Position numbers and translations under genes: made by a program. Positions 35,915 to 46,357 of a stretch of 64,000 nucleotides of DNA are shown here, one piece after another. Within the stretch, counting starts at the first letter, position 1. Each line of letters starts with the position of its first letter. The stretch is from SLRI01 sp942491185 (GTDB lineage Bacteria; Pseudomonadota; Alphaproteobacteria; Geminicoccales; Geminicoccaceae). The stretch spans positions 124,001 through 188,000 of the forward strand of contig CALOAB010000024.1 of assembly GCA_942491185.1 (NCBI GenBank), read 5' to 3'. Under the pieces are notes generated by a model. That model was not told where the DNA came from. It saw nothing but the letters and a program-made list of their open reading frames with translations, and searched no databases.

Positions 35915-38900
35915 TCAAGCCAGCTCGTCGAGCAGCCGCCGCGCCGCCGCGACATCTGCCGCATCGAGGCCCTGGGTGAACCAGCCATGCACCGGCGCCA
36001 GCAGATCGAGCGCCCGCCGCCGCTCGCCCTGGTCCGCCCAGAGCCGGGCCAGCGAGGTTGCGGCCCGAAGCTCGAGCAGCTTCGCTTCTTGCTGACTGGC
36101 GACCTCGATCGCCATGCCATAGCTTCGCTCGGTAGCGGCCGTATCGCCCTTCGCCAGGTGCAAGTCACCTTCGAGACGAAGGATATCGGCCTCGATCCAC
36201 CGTTCACCGCTATCGGCCATCCTCTGTTTCGCCTCGTCTAGCTTTGCCGCACATTCGGCATGCCGACCGAGTGCCAGCAGCGAACGTACCTCGCCACTGA
36301 GCAGGAACGGCACGAACAGCCCCGTTCCAGCCGCGGCGGAGCGCTGCAAAACCTGTCCGACAGCCTCTAGGGCCTCGAGATGTCGGCCGGCCAAGGCATC
36401 CGTAATGGCCCGCCAGCCGAGCGCGTAGATCTGCCAGGTCTTGATGCCGTTGGCGTCGCTGTAGGCGAGGTTCTCATCCGCGGTCGCCTTTGCCCGAGGC
36501 AAGTCGGCGAGCAGGATCCAGAGCAAATTGGCATGGCCGAGCGTGTAGGCGATCGTCAATGGGTGCTTCGATTTCCGCGCCAGTGCGACACCCGCCTCGG
36601 CCGTCCGAGCGGCATCGGCCAGTTCCCCGCGCACGCCCAGGCAAATGGCCTTGTAGACGAGCGCCGAGACACCAGGCTCCTGGCCGAACGGTCCCGCAAG
36701 CGCCCGGTGCCGCGACGGATCGTATATCTGCAAAGCGCGCTCGAAATTGACCAGCGCTTCACCGCTGCGGCCCATCATCATCTGGCTCGTGCCGAGCAAC
36801 CGATGCGCGACGAGCGTCGCCACGTCGTCGGCCGAGACTTGCGCCCTCTCGACCATTTCCTGGGCAATCCGCAGCGCTTCATGGAGTTCCGCCCGCACGT
36901 AGCGGACAGCCCAGTTGCCGTAGTAGACGGGCGCCCAATGGGCGCTGTGCCCGAGCTCGCGGAGCAGCGCCAAGGCGCGCTCGAACTCGGCGCCCGTTTC
37001 GGCAGCACTGTAGCCGAAGCCACCGAGAAAGGCCTGGCCGATGGCGATCTGCAGCTCGAGCTCGTGCTCGCGCAGCCGCTTGTCGTCACCCTGCCCGGCG
37101 ATCAGCTCGACCGCCTGGCGCAGATTGGCGATGGCCTCGAGATAGGCGGGCTTGGCCAGGGCCTGCCGGCCCGCCGCCTCGTAGTGGACGACCGCCTGCT
37201 CGATGAGGCCCGCCTCTTTGGCGTGGTAGCCAAGGAGCTGCGGCAGGGCATCGGCCGCCTCGAGCGCTTCCAGGATGCGCTGGTGCACCTCCTGGCGCTT
37301 CGACTTGAGCAGGCTCTCATAGGCCGCATCACGGACCAGGGCGTGCTTGAAGAGATAGCTGGCATCGGGCGGCAGGCCGCGGCGGAAGATCAGCTCGGCC
37401 TCGGCCAACCGCTCGAGCGCCGACCTGACCTCGCTCTCCGGCTGCGGGGCGATGGCAACGAGGAGCCGGTGGTCGAACTCGCGGCCGATCACAGCCGCCG
37501 TCTGCGCCACCTCCTTGACCGGCTGCATCCGGTCGAGCCGGGCCATCAGCGAATCGTGCAACGAGGTCGGAATGGCCAGCTCGCTCAGCGGCCGGTCGAG
37601 GACGAAGGCATCCGCGGTCTCGCGCAGCATGCCGGACTCGAGCGCTGTCTTGGTCAGCTCCTCGATGAACAGCGGCACCCCATCCGTCTTGGCGGCGATC
37701 TCCGCCAGCAGCTCGTCCGGCAGGCTCTTGCCGCCGGTCAGCCGGCTGACGATGGCGGCAGTGTCGTCACGACCGAGCCGGTTGAGGGCGAGGCTCGAGA
37801 CGATGGGATGACCGCCGAAGCCGTGCCGAAAGACCGGCCGGGCGGTGACCAGCAGCATGACGCGCGCCGCCGCGATCGGGTCGAGGCAGAGGTCGAGCAT
37901 CTCGAGCGTGGTCGGATCGATCCAGTGCGCGTCCTCGACGACGAACAACACCGGCTCTTGGCCGGCCAGCCCGATCAGCTGGTCGACCAGCATCTGCAGG
38001 GTCCGGGCGCGAAGCTGCTCCGGCCGGAGATCGAGCGCGCCGTAGCGCTGCTCGAACGGCAAGCCGAGCAGGGTCGCCATGAGCGGTGCGGCACGCCGCA
38101 CATCGACCTGCGCCTTCGCCAGCAGGCGCTCGAGCTTGTCGAGCTGCAGCTCGACCGGGTCGCCCGGGGCGAGGCCGGCGGCACGCGTCAGCTGGACGAT
38201 CGCCGGATGCAGCGCGCTGTCGGCATGGTAGGGCGAGCACTGGTAGCTGATGCGGACATGCTGGTCGGTGGCCACAGCATCGATCAGCCCGCGGGTGAGC
38301 CTGGACTTGCCGATCCCGGCCTCGCCGCTCAGCAGCACGACCTGGCCCTCGCCGTCCCTGGCCCGCCGCCAGCGCTCGAGCATCAGCGAGAGCTCGTGCT
38401 CGCGGCCGACGATCGCACCCAGCACACCGCCCTGGCGCGCCTCGAAGCGACTCTCGATCGGCCGCTCGGCGAGCACCACGAAGGCCGCGACCGTGCCAGT
38501 GATGCCCTTCAGCGACTGACCGCCCAAGTCCTCGAGCTCGAACAGATCACCCAGCAGCCGCCGCGTCGCCTCGCCCACCACCACCTGCCCGGGTGCGGCA
38601 ATGCCCTGCAGCCGGGCCGCCAGGTTGGGCGTCTCGCCGACCACCGTCTGCTCCTGCGCCGCCCCTTCGCCGACCAGATCACCGACGACGACGAGACCGG
38701 TGGCGATGCCGATCCGCACGCTGAGCGGCGCGTCGCCCGGCGGCCGCACCGCCGCCAGCGCCTGGTGAATGGCGAGCCCGGCGCGAACCGCCCGCTCCGC
38801 ATCGTCCTCGTGCGCGCTGGGAAAGCCGAAATAGGCGAGGATGCCGTCGCCCATATACTTGGCGACATGCCCCTCGAGCCGCGTGATCTCGCCCGCCGCG

Positions 38901-39260
38901 CAGTTCTGAAAACGCGCGCAGAACCCCACCCATCTCCTCCGGATCGAGCCGCTCCGCCAAAGCCGTCGAGCCAACCAGATCCACGAACATCAACGTCAGC
39001 TGACGCCGCTCGGCGGTGGGCGGAGGAGGTGATGAGGCCAGGCGCGCAGGCGGGTCCAGCGCTTCGAGAGAGCCCGGCGACGAGTCCAGGCTACCAGCGG
39101 CCTTGAGGATCTTCTTGCGCGCACCGAGCGGCAGGCCGAGCGTCTCCAGGTCCGCTTCGGTCAGGTCGGGCAGCACGTCGAGATCGATCAGATTGTCGCG
39201 GAACAGCTCGGCGAACTGACCCAGGCCAAGACCATTCAGCCAGTCGCCGATATCGGTCAT
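35915..39260 (-). CDS. SAM domain / class III cyclase / ATPase / TPR regulator, one frameshift
   Basis: Restored product is about 1114 residues. An N-terminal SAM domain (IGDWLNGLGLGQFAELFRDN) leads into a class III nucleotidyl cyclase catalytic domain whose metal aspartates are in LMFVDLVGST and KYMGDGILAYFG. An AAA-type NTPase (Walker A SGEAGIGKS) and a long TPR-like C-terminus (from about 600) follow. This is a known one-component regulator layout, possibly making cAMP. The frame breaks at AAAA 38909-38912: with one base fewer, VLRAF joins QNCAAGEITRLEGHV. Without a repair, the two frames would be read as separate 193- and 1019-residue proteins. It overlaps the paralogue's start by four bases. 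Confidence 0.82.
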
Positions 39261-42200
39261 CGCAGCTCCTCCAGCAACGCTTTCGCCTCGACGAGATCGG
39301 GCGTGTCGAAGCCTTCGGTGAACCAGTCGTAGACGGGAGCGAGGAGGTCGAGCGCCCGCTGCCGCTCGCCGCGCTCGGCCCAGAGCCGGGCGAGGTCGCG
39401 GGCGGCTCTGAGCTCTAGGCTTTTTGCCGCTTGCGATCGCGAGATACTCAAGGCCGTGCGCAGCTCATGCTCGGCTGCTGCGTTAGCCTGTTCCCGAGCG
39501 AGGGCAAGTGCCGCCTTCGTCCGATGCAGCTCGGCATCCCAATGGCGCTGCAAAGTCGACTCCTGCAACGCGAAGGCCTCATCGAGCAACGTCGCCGCCC
39601 GATCGTGTTGGCTCGCAGCAAGCAGTACCTCGGCGGAGATGCACCTGAAGAATGGGCCGAGGAACTCGGATCCGCCGCGGTCGTGCCAGAGTGGCCATGC
39701 CCGCTCGAGATCGGCAAGCGCGGCGTCCATGCGGTTTTCGGCCATATGGCTCCACGCACGAATGATCATCACCCAAGGCAGCCAATGGGGAGCAGGATAT
39801 TGCTCATGCACGACCAGAAATTGGCTGATGGCCTGAAGCGCTGGTCCCGATAAGCGCTCTAGCTGTCGTAGGATCGCCGTACGCTGAAACGCAAAAGCCA
39901 AAGTGAATGGACGGTCCATTTCTCGTGCTTGCTGCATGGCGCCGTCGGCCATCGACCGTGCTTGCCAAATATAGCCCAAGTGCCAATGCAATTGCGCGTT
40001 GGCCAGCCCACACCCTATCGCTGCCTGAAAGTTATCAGCAACATTGAGTTGCTCTTGAGCAGAAAGGCCAAGAGCAGCGCAACGCGCGCAAAGCTTCTTG
40101 GTCGCCGAAAAATCGGCTCTCAGCAGCTTGTTGCCCACAAGGGTGTACAAACCCGCGGCGACCGCGCAATTGTCGCCCAGTCGCTCGCCGATCTTGATAA
40201 TCTCAAGACCGGTTGCCTCAATATCCACACCTTCCATACCGAGCGAGTTGGCGCGTTGATTGCCAAAGCGCCCGAGATCATAGAGGGCTCGCCAGAGAAT
40301 GACATCGTCGCCAACCGATCGTGCCAAGCCGGCGATTCTAGTGGCATTCTGCTCGAGTGCGGCCGAGGTGTAGCCCTCACCGACAAGAATGGGGCGACTC
40401 GCGGCCAGCCGTAAGTCGAGCTCGACCTTGTCGCGGTCGGCGCTCTCCGGCAGCCCGGCGAGGAGCTCGAGACCCTTCGCGTAGCTGACGCTCGCCTCGC
40501 GGTTCGCGTACCGGTCGCGCGCCTGATCGCCGGCTATCTTCCAATAGTCCACCGCGCGCTCGGTGCTGCCAGCAGCCGCATGATGCTGGGCCAGCATCTC
40601 GGGCGCAACGGCGACGCCGCTGTCAGCCTCTGCCTCGAGAATCGCTGCGAGCTGCGAGTGGATATCGATCCGACGACTTCGCAGCAGGCTCTCGTAGGCT
40701 GCATCGCGGACCAGCGCATGCTTGAAAGTGTACCGTGCTTCGAGCGGAGAGCCGCGACGGAAAACGAGCTCCGCATCCGCCAGCTTCTCGAGGGCACTTG
40801 TGAGCTGGGCATCCGGTAAGCCGGCGACCGCGGCAAGGAGTCGATAGGCGAAGTCGCGGCCGATGCAGGCGGCGATCTGGGCCACGCCCTTGACGTCGGG
40901 GATCCGATCGAGGCGGGCCATGAGCGAATCGTGCAGGCTCGGCGGGATCGCCGCGTCGCCAGTCTCCAACACCGCCTTGGTCAGCTCCTCCACATAGAGC
41001 GGGACACTGTCCGAGCGCGTGATGATCGCATCGATGGTCGATGCCGGTAGCCTGTTTCCGCTGAGCTGCGCCACGATCGCTTCGACGCCGGTGCGGCCGA
41101 GGCGGTTGAGACCAAGTCTCGTAACATGCGGATGACCGGCCAAGGTCGGTTGGTTGTCCGGGCGGCTGGTCACGAGCATCAGGAGGCGTGCCTCGGCCAT
41201 CTGATCGAGCACTTGCTCAATCAGCTCGAGCGTCGTCGGGTCGATCCAGTGCGCATCCTCGAGGATGAGCAGCACCGGCTGCTGCCGGGCAAGGCCAAGG
41301 ATCTGGTCGATCAGCTCCCTCCAGCGTTCGCGTGCGCTGCGCCTGCGGGGTCAGCTCGATCGCACCGTAGCGGCCGGTGCCGTCGAGGCCCAGCAGGTCG
41401 GCGAGCAGCGGTGCCGCCGACGTGTCGCCGGCCCTGGCGAGCACGGCCTCGAGCTTGTCGAGCCGCTGCTCGACCGTGTCCTGGTCGGCGAGCCCCGCGG
41501 CACGGCTCAGCTGCTGGATCACCGGCCAGAAGGCGCTGTCGGCGTGGTAGGGCGAGCATTGGAAGCGGACGCGGACATGCGGCTCGGCCCGCATTGCGTC
41601 GAGCAGGGCGCGCGTGATCCGCGACTTGCCGATGCCGGCCTCGCCGACCAGCAGCACGCCCTGGCCCTCGCCGCTCTTGGCCTGGCCCCAGCGCTCCAGC
41701 AGCAGCGCCAGCTCCTGGTCGCGGCCGGCCATCGGCAGGAAAGCGGCGCCAGCTCCTGGCCTCGAAGCGGCTGCCGGCGGCACGTTCGCCCAGCACCGCG
41801 AACGGCGTCACCGGCACCGACAGGCCCTTCAGCGTCTGCGCCGCGAGCGGCGTCAGCTCGAACGAACCGCCGACCAGCTGCCGCGTGGTCTCGGTGATCA
41901 CCACCTGGCCCGGCTCGGCCACGCCCTGCAGCCGGGCGGCCAGATTGGGCGTCTCGCCGACCACCGTCTGCTCCTGCGCCGCCCCCTCGCCGATCAGCTC
42001 GCCGACCACGACGAGCCCGGTGGCGACGCCGATCCGGCAGGCGAGCGGCGCCTCGCCAGCGCTGAGCCGCCCGACCGCCGCGACAATCGCCAGCCCGGCC
42101 CGAACAGCCCGCTCCGCCTCGTCCTCGTGCGCCACCGGCCAGCCGAAATAGGCCAAGACGCCGTCGCCCATGAACTTGGCGACATGGCCCTCGAAGCGCG

Positions 42201-42444
42201 CGATCTCGCCGGCGACGGCGTTCTGGTAGGCGCGCAGCACCGCGCCCATCTCCTCCGGGTCCAGCTGCGCCGAAAGAGCGGTCGAGCCCGACCAGCGTCG
42301 ACGGCGAGTTCCTTTCAGATCCGCCTCGGTCAGATCCGGCAGAACCTCGACCGTGATCTCGTTCTCGGCAAAGAGCGCAGCATATTTTCCGAGGTCGAGA
42401 GTCTCCAGCCAACGATCGACTTTATCGACCATGGGCGCCCCCAA
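39257..42444 (-). pseudogene. second SAM/cyclase/ATPase/TPR paralogue, deleted and frameshifted
   Basis: It has the same architecture as the gene before it: SAM-like MVDKVDRWLETLDLGKYAALF, cyclase core KFMGDGVLAYFGWP, Walker A VGEAGIGKS, Walker B LLILEDAHWIDPTT, and a TPR end. Damage is extensive. About 55 residues between the SAM start (LPDLTEADLKG) and the cyclase (GSTALSAQL) are missing, and with them the first metal Asp. An extra base at 41751 and a GGG run at 41317-41319 each shift the frame; repairs give SGAAFLPMAGRDQE and RTLEELIDQILGL. It may start at 42432. The 3' two-thirds (39257-41275) is an intact frame and could still be expressed. Confidence 0.75.
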
Positions 42445-43833
42445 GCTTCTGAGGCGGCATCATGGCACGCATGGTTCCGGCCGAACAACCCGAAGGCGGA
42501 AAGAACGGTCGAAGCAAGCTCTTGCTCGCATCGACTGCCGCAGATTTGTCGTTGCCGAGGATGGTCAGCCAGATGCGGGCGTCGCAAGCTGCTCGAAGCT
42601 GCGCCCATCGCCCTCCAAGTACGGCCGAGCCACCGGTCCAATCCTGCCAGCGCTTGACGATGACATCGACATACTTGGGGTCCAGCTCGACCAGCCGCGC
42701 CTGCCGCCCGGTCTTCTCCGCCGCGATCAGGGTGGACCCCGATCCGCCGAAGGGGTCGAGGACGATGTCACGCCGCTTGCTCGAGTTCCTGATCGCCCGC
42801 TCGATCAGCGCCACGGGCTTCATCGTCGGGTGCAGGTCGTTCTTCACCGGCTTGTCGAAGAACCAGACATCACCCTGGTCACGAGCCCCGCACCAGTAAT
42901 GCTCGGCCCCCGCCGGCCAGCCGTAGAGGATCGGCTCGTACTGCCGCTGGTAGTCGGCGCGGCCGAGGGTGAAGGTGTTCTTCGCCCAGATGATGAAGGT
43001 CGACCACTTGCCGCCGGCAGCGGTGAACGCCGCCTGCAGCGTGTGCAGCTCGGAGCTGCTCATGGCGATGTAGGCGGCACCCTTGGTGACGGTCAGGATG
43101 TTGGTGCAGGCGTCCTGGAGGAAGGCGCCGAAGCCGTCGCCGAGCGCGTCGTTGAGGATCCGCCGGTCCTTGCCGCGCAGCTTGTCCTTGGCCGAGTTGC
43201 CGTAGTCGACGTTGTAGGGCGGATCGGTCCAGGCCATGTCGGCGAGGGAGCCCGCCAGCACCCGCTCGACGTCGGTGAGCACGGTGGCGTCGCCGCAGAG
43301 CACACGGTGGTCGCCGAGCAGCCAGAGATCGCCGGGCTTGGAGACGGCTCGACGGGTGGCTCCGGGACCTCGTCCTCGGCCTCGCTGCTCTCGCCCTCGG
43401 CCGGCGCCAGCAGCTGCTCCAGCTCGCCGGCATCGAAGCCGAGCAGATCGAGATCGAAGCGCTCGTCCCGGAGCCAGGCCAACTCCTCACCGAGCAACTC
43501 GTCGTTCCAACCTGCGCGTAGGGCAAGTTGATTATCGGCGATCACATAGGCCCGCTTCTGCGCCGGCGTCAGATGCCCGAGCCGGACCACCGGCACCTCG
43601 GCCAGCCCCAGCTCGCGGGCCGCCATCAGCCGGCCATGCCCGGCGAGGATGCCGTCGGTCTCGTCGACCAGGATCGGGTTGGTGAAGCCGAACTCGACCA
43701 TCGACGCCGCGATCTGCGCCACCTGGTCGGCGCTGTGCGTCCGTGGGTTGCGCTCGTAGGGCCGCAGCCGGTCGATCGGCCAGAGCTCCAGCCGCTCGGC
43801 CAATGCTGTCAACGTGGACGGCGTGGCGTTCAT
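42422..43833 (-). CDS. ParB-like nuclease domain / DNA methyltransferase fusion, frameshifted
   Basis: An N-terminal ParB/Srx-type domain (WPIDRLRPYERNPRTHSADQ, then GHGRLMAAREL) is fused to an N4/N6 DNA methyltransferase with catalytic TDPPYNVDY and SAM-binding LDPFGGSGSTLIAAEK. Such fusions are common in alphaproteobacterial phages. One base is missing near 43347; repair gives PVEPVSKPGDLWLLGDHRVLCGD and joins the two frames. The last about 70 residues (after KRWQDWTGG) do not look like the family and probably come from fusion with flanking DNA at the element end. Start ATG 43833. Confidence 0.8.
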
Positions 43834-43862
43834 CGGCGACCTCGACTGCGAACTGCGCACCT

Positions 43863-43981
43863 GGGTGCGAACCTGAGCCCCGGGTGCGCACCCGGGGTGC
43901 GCAGGGCCTGAAACGAAAAAAGCCGCCAATCTGGCGGCTTTCAGGCGGTGGGTGCGAACCTGGAGTGCGAACTGCGAACCC
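43863..43981. repeat. cluster of GGGTGCGAACC-like repeats
   Basis: GGGTGCGAACC occurs at 43863-43873 and 43950-43960, with variants GGGTGCGCACC at 43882, GGGTGCGCAGG at 43895, and shorter TGCGAAC units at about 43965 and 43973. They flank the terminator hairpin upstream of the methyltransferase gene. They could be operator sites or simple sequence; related TGCGCACC strings also occur in the end of the next gene (about 44280-44335). Confidence 0.45.
43916..43941 (-). terminator. rho-independent terminator
   Basis: Read on the minus strand, GCCGCC-AGATT-GGCGGC is followed by six Ts, a classic intrinsic terminator. It lies between the hypothetical gene at 44224-44562 and the methyltransferase, downstream of a good minus-strand promoter, so it ends a short transcript or serves as an attenuator. 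Confidence 0.75.
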
Positions 43982-44191
43982 GGATTTTCCGGCTGGCTGT
44001 AGGGGTCTTTCGGGCCTAGCCCCCCCGTATACACTTCGCGCAGGAAGGACCCGTTGATCTTTCAGACTTAGCTGTTCGCTTGGCCAATCGGCGAGAGTTC
44101 GAAACCTCTCGGTCAGCGATGGGATCGTTCAACTCATCCAGGCAACCATGCTTGTCACGTTCGCGGGGACCTCTGTCCCGATGCACCCATA

Positions 44192-44220
44192 GATATAGCT
44201 TAGGGCAGAACCTGGGTCAA
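44192..44220 (-). promoter_or_regulatory. candidate sigma70-type promoter
   Basis: On the minus strand TTGACC (44220-44215) and TATATC (44197-44192) are 17 bases apart. This is the best -35/-10 pair I found in the element. It points toward the terminator at 43941-43916 and the methyltransferase at 43833. The rest of 43834-44223 contains the repeats and terminator listed separately and no convincing gene. Confidence 0.5.
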
Positions 44221-44223
44221 GGA

Positions 44224-44562
44224 CTATTTCCCCGACTTTCTCTCAACCGATCCGCTGCCCTCGCCATACCCGGCGTCGCTACGCACCGCCTGCGCACCGG
44301 TTCGCGCACCGTGCGCACCCTGGTTCGCAGTCCGGCTCTCCAGCAGCGTCTCGAGCTCGGCCAGGAACGAATCACCCGGATCGCGATGGCCGAGCGTCAC
44401 GCTCAGGCTGTAATCTGTGTTGACCCGGACCGAGAGCGGCAGGTCCTCGGGCGTCACCGACCAGGCCACCTTGCCGGTCTCGTGCTGCACGACGAACAGC
44501 ATCCGGGCCCAGCCGAGCCGCTGCCCCAGGAGCCGCAGCAGCCGCACCACCAGACGGTCCAT
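44224..44562 (-). CDS. hypothetical protein
   Basis: A 112-residue protein, MDRLVVRLLRLLGQRLGWARM at the start and a sensible central segment (FVVQHETGKVAWSVTPEDLPLSV). The C-terminal third is low-complexity (GAHGARTGAQ). I do not recognise a family. It sits at the end of the leftward operon, just before the promoter and terminator region. A GC-rich hairpin (about 44586-44613) lies in the 119-base gap upstream. Confidence 0.5.
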   Translation of the reverse strand: MDRLVVRLLRLLGQRLGWARMLFVVQHETGKVAWSVTPEDLPLSVRVNTDYSLSVTLGHRDPGDSFLAELETLLESRTANQGAHGARTGAQAVRSDAGYGEGSGSVERKSGK

Positions 44563-44681
44563 GGCCGCCCCTCCAGACGCACGAAAGCCCGCCGGGCGGG
44601 GCGGGCTCTCTGACAGCTCTTGCGATGATCCATATTTCTATATCTTGTGACGGACACAGTCGTCAACCACAAAATGCACTC

Positions 44682-45209
44682 TCATGCCGCCCGCCCCGCC
44701 TTGAGCCCGTAATGCCCGGCCAGGAGATCGAGGGCGGCGATCAGCATGCCCTGCGCCTGCTCCTGCCGGACACGACGGGCGCCCCAGCCCTGGCGCAGCG
44801 CCCAGTCCCGCACCGAGCAGCCGCAGCCGAGCACGTGCCACGCCACCGAGCCCAAGGGCCCGTCATGACCGCCCAGCGCCTGCATGGCCGCGTGGACACG
44901 CTGACGGGCGCCGAGCGTCATGTCGTCGGGGTCCGGCTCGCGGCCATTGCCCGGCACCCGGCGGACGTCGGGCGCCCGCAGCGGATCGAGCTGGGCCAGG
45001 ATGAACTGGCGCTCGAAGATCCGTCCGGCATCGACCATGGGCTCGGTGATCGTGCCGGACTTGAGCATCCGGCCGAGCGTGTCGACGACCCGATGGTGGA
45101 CGACGATCTTGCCCTCGGGATCCAGCTCGCGCACCGCCTCGAGCTGGAGCGGGCTCTGCCAGCCCTTGGGCTTGGCCAGGCGCTTGGCTCGCCTGGTCTT
45201 GCGACTCAT
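44682..45209 (-). CDS. phage-type protein, DUF6456-like
   Basis: A 175-residue basic protein. The N-terminus is rich in Lys and Arg (MSRKTRRAKRLAKPKGWQSP). The C-terminal half (GPLGSVAWHVLGCGCSVRDW, then LIAALDLLAGHYG) resembles the helical DUF6456 region seen in alphaproteobacterial and phage regulators; this match is from memory. A DNA-binding role is plausible. Start overlaps the previous stop by four bases, as in the three genes upstream. Confidence 0.65.
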   Translation of the reverse strand: MSRKTRRAKRLAKPKGWQSPLQLEAVRELDPEGKIVVHHRVVDTLGRMLKSGTITEPMVDAGRIFERQFILAQLDPLRAPDVRRVPGNGREPDPDDMTLGARQRVHAAMQALGGHDGPLGSVAWHVLGCGCSVRDWALRQGWGARRVRQEQAQGMLIAALDLLAGHYGLKAGRAA

Positions 45210-45394
45210 CGCCGGGCCTCCGGCTTCCGCCCATAGAGCTTCTCACCGAGCTGCCGGACCAGCTCCCGCTCGGGCCAGCTGAGCCGCTCGTCCTCGGGGC
45301 TCACCACGAGCACGCCCTGCTCGCGCCAGCCCTCGCGCTTGATCGCGTCGGCTGGCCGCCGCTCGCCGCCATAGCCGCGTGGGTGCCACTTCAT
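45206..45394 (-). CDS. small hypothetical protein
   Basis: A 62-residue protein (MKWHPRGYGGERRPADAIKREGW at its start, in pieces) of unknown family. Support for it being real is its position: it overlaps the genes on both sides by exactly four bases (ATGA) in a tightly coupled operon. Confidence 0.6.
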   Translation of the reverse strand: MKWHPRGYGGERRPADAIKREGWREQGVLVVSPEDERLSWPERELVRQLGEKLYGRKPEARR

Positions 45395-45648
45395 CGCTGC
45401 ACCTCCCGCACGCAGGCGACGTAGCCGGCGACGTCGACCAGGCTGTCGAGGTGCCCTGGATCCATGGTCAGCCGGGCGAGCTTGAGGTCGGCGAGGCAGA
45501 GCCCGACCTGGGCCGCCGTGACCTTGACGCCGAGCACCTGCGACCAGCGCACGGCCACCCGCTCGAACAGGTCGGCCGGCTCGCCGTAGACCCGCCGCCG
45601 ATCACGCACCACGGCAGCCGCCCGGGTCAGCAGCTCCTCGCCGGTCAT
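45391..45648 (-). CDS. DUF6378-like phage protein
   Basis: An 85-residue protein with the pattern RRRVYGEPADLFERVAVRWS, then LCLADLKLARL and HLDSLVDVAGYVACV, as in the DUF6378 family found in many phages. Helical and compact. The pattern resembles MazG-like nucleotide hydrolase helices, but the function is unknown. It overlaps the resolvase gene upstream and the small ORF downstream by four bases each. Confidence 0.72.
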   Translation of the reverse strand: MTGEELLTRAAAVVRDRRRVYGEPADLFERVAVRWSQVLGVKVTAAQVGLCLADLKLARLTMDPGHLDSLVDVAGYVACVREVQR

Positions 45649-46184
45649 CGCACGCCTCCATGGGTCTCGATCGCCCAGAGCAGCAGCGCCAGGGCATCCG
45701 CCTCGTTGTCATCGGCGGGGGCGAACCCGCGGTCTTGCACGGCCGCGATCATCGCCGCCTTGTCGGCGTTGCCCTTGCCGGTCAGATGCCGCTTGATGGT
45801 GCCGACCGGCACGCCCTGGTAGGCGAGCTTCAGCCGCTCCGCCCAGGCGGTCAGGATGTCGCCAGGAAGCCGCCATGAACATGCGCGGCTGTCGGTGCTG
45901 ACATGCCGACGGATTTCTTCGAAGTGGATCTCGGTCAGCGGCCCGGCGTCCTCGTCCAAGCGATCGAGCCAGCCGCGGAACCGGACATAGCGCATGCCGC
46001 CGCCATCGTAGCGGCTGGGCCTGAACGACACCGTTCCGGACACCACGGTCCGATCGGCTGTACGCAGCGCCCAGCCGGTCGTGGTGCCGAGATCGAGGGC
46101 GAGGATCACCGTGTCCTGCGGGCCGGCAGCATCGGGTGCCGGTCTTGCCTGGGCAGGCGTTGCTGTCAGAGTGGCTGTAGCCAT
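45645..46184 (-). CDS. RuvC-like Holliday junction resolvase
   Basis: A 179-residue RNase H-fold nuclease. The first catalytic Asp is in LALDLGTTTGWAL, a Glu is in IHFEEIRRH, and the C-terminal acidic pair is in ADDNEADALALLLWA. K in GTIKRHLTGKGNADK fits DNA contact. It would resolve recombination or replication branches of the element. It begins the downstream operon half, after the 509-base repeat array. Confidence 0.85.
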   Translation of the reverse strand: MATATLTATPAQARPAPDAAGPQDTVILALDLGTTTGWALRTADRTVVSGTVSFRPSRYDGGGMRYVRFRGWLDRLDEDAGPLTEIHFEEIRRHVSTDSRACSWRLPGDILTAWAERLKLAYQGVPVGTIKRHLTGKGNADKAAMIAAVQDRGFAPADDNEADALALLLWAIETHGGVR

Positions 46185-46357
46185 GATGGGCTTCCTTGAT
46201 CGGGGTCGTCGTGGTCAGGGCGGCGACGGCTGTGTTCTTGGCGGAGCTGGCCGTCGTCGCCCGCTCGAGGCGCGGGTGGGGTCACCGCGGTGGCCCGGTC
46301 GGCATGGGCAGCCGGCTCATGGCACGTCCTCGAGCCAGGCGGGCTGAGTCGGCCCCG

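Noticed and set aside
36380..39106. 908-codon plus-strand frame opposite the cyclase regulator
   Set aside because: Shadow frame with no recognisable domain.
44083..44125. tRNA-like TTCGAAAC loop with GAGAG/CTCTC stem
   Set aside because: The loop is eight bases and no acceptor, D or anticodon arm can be drawn around it.
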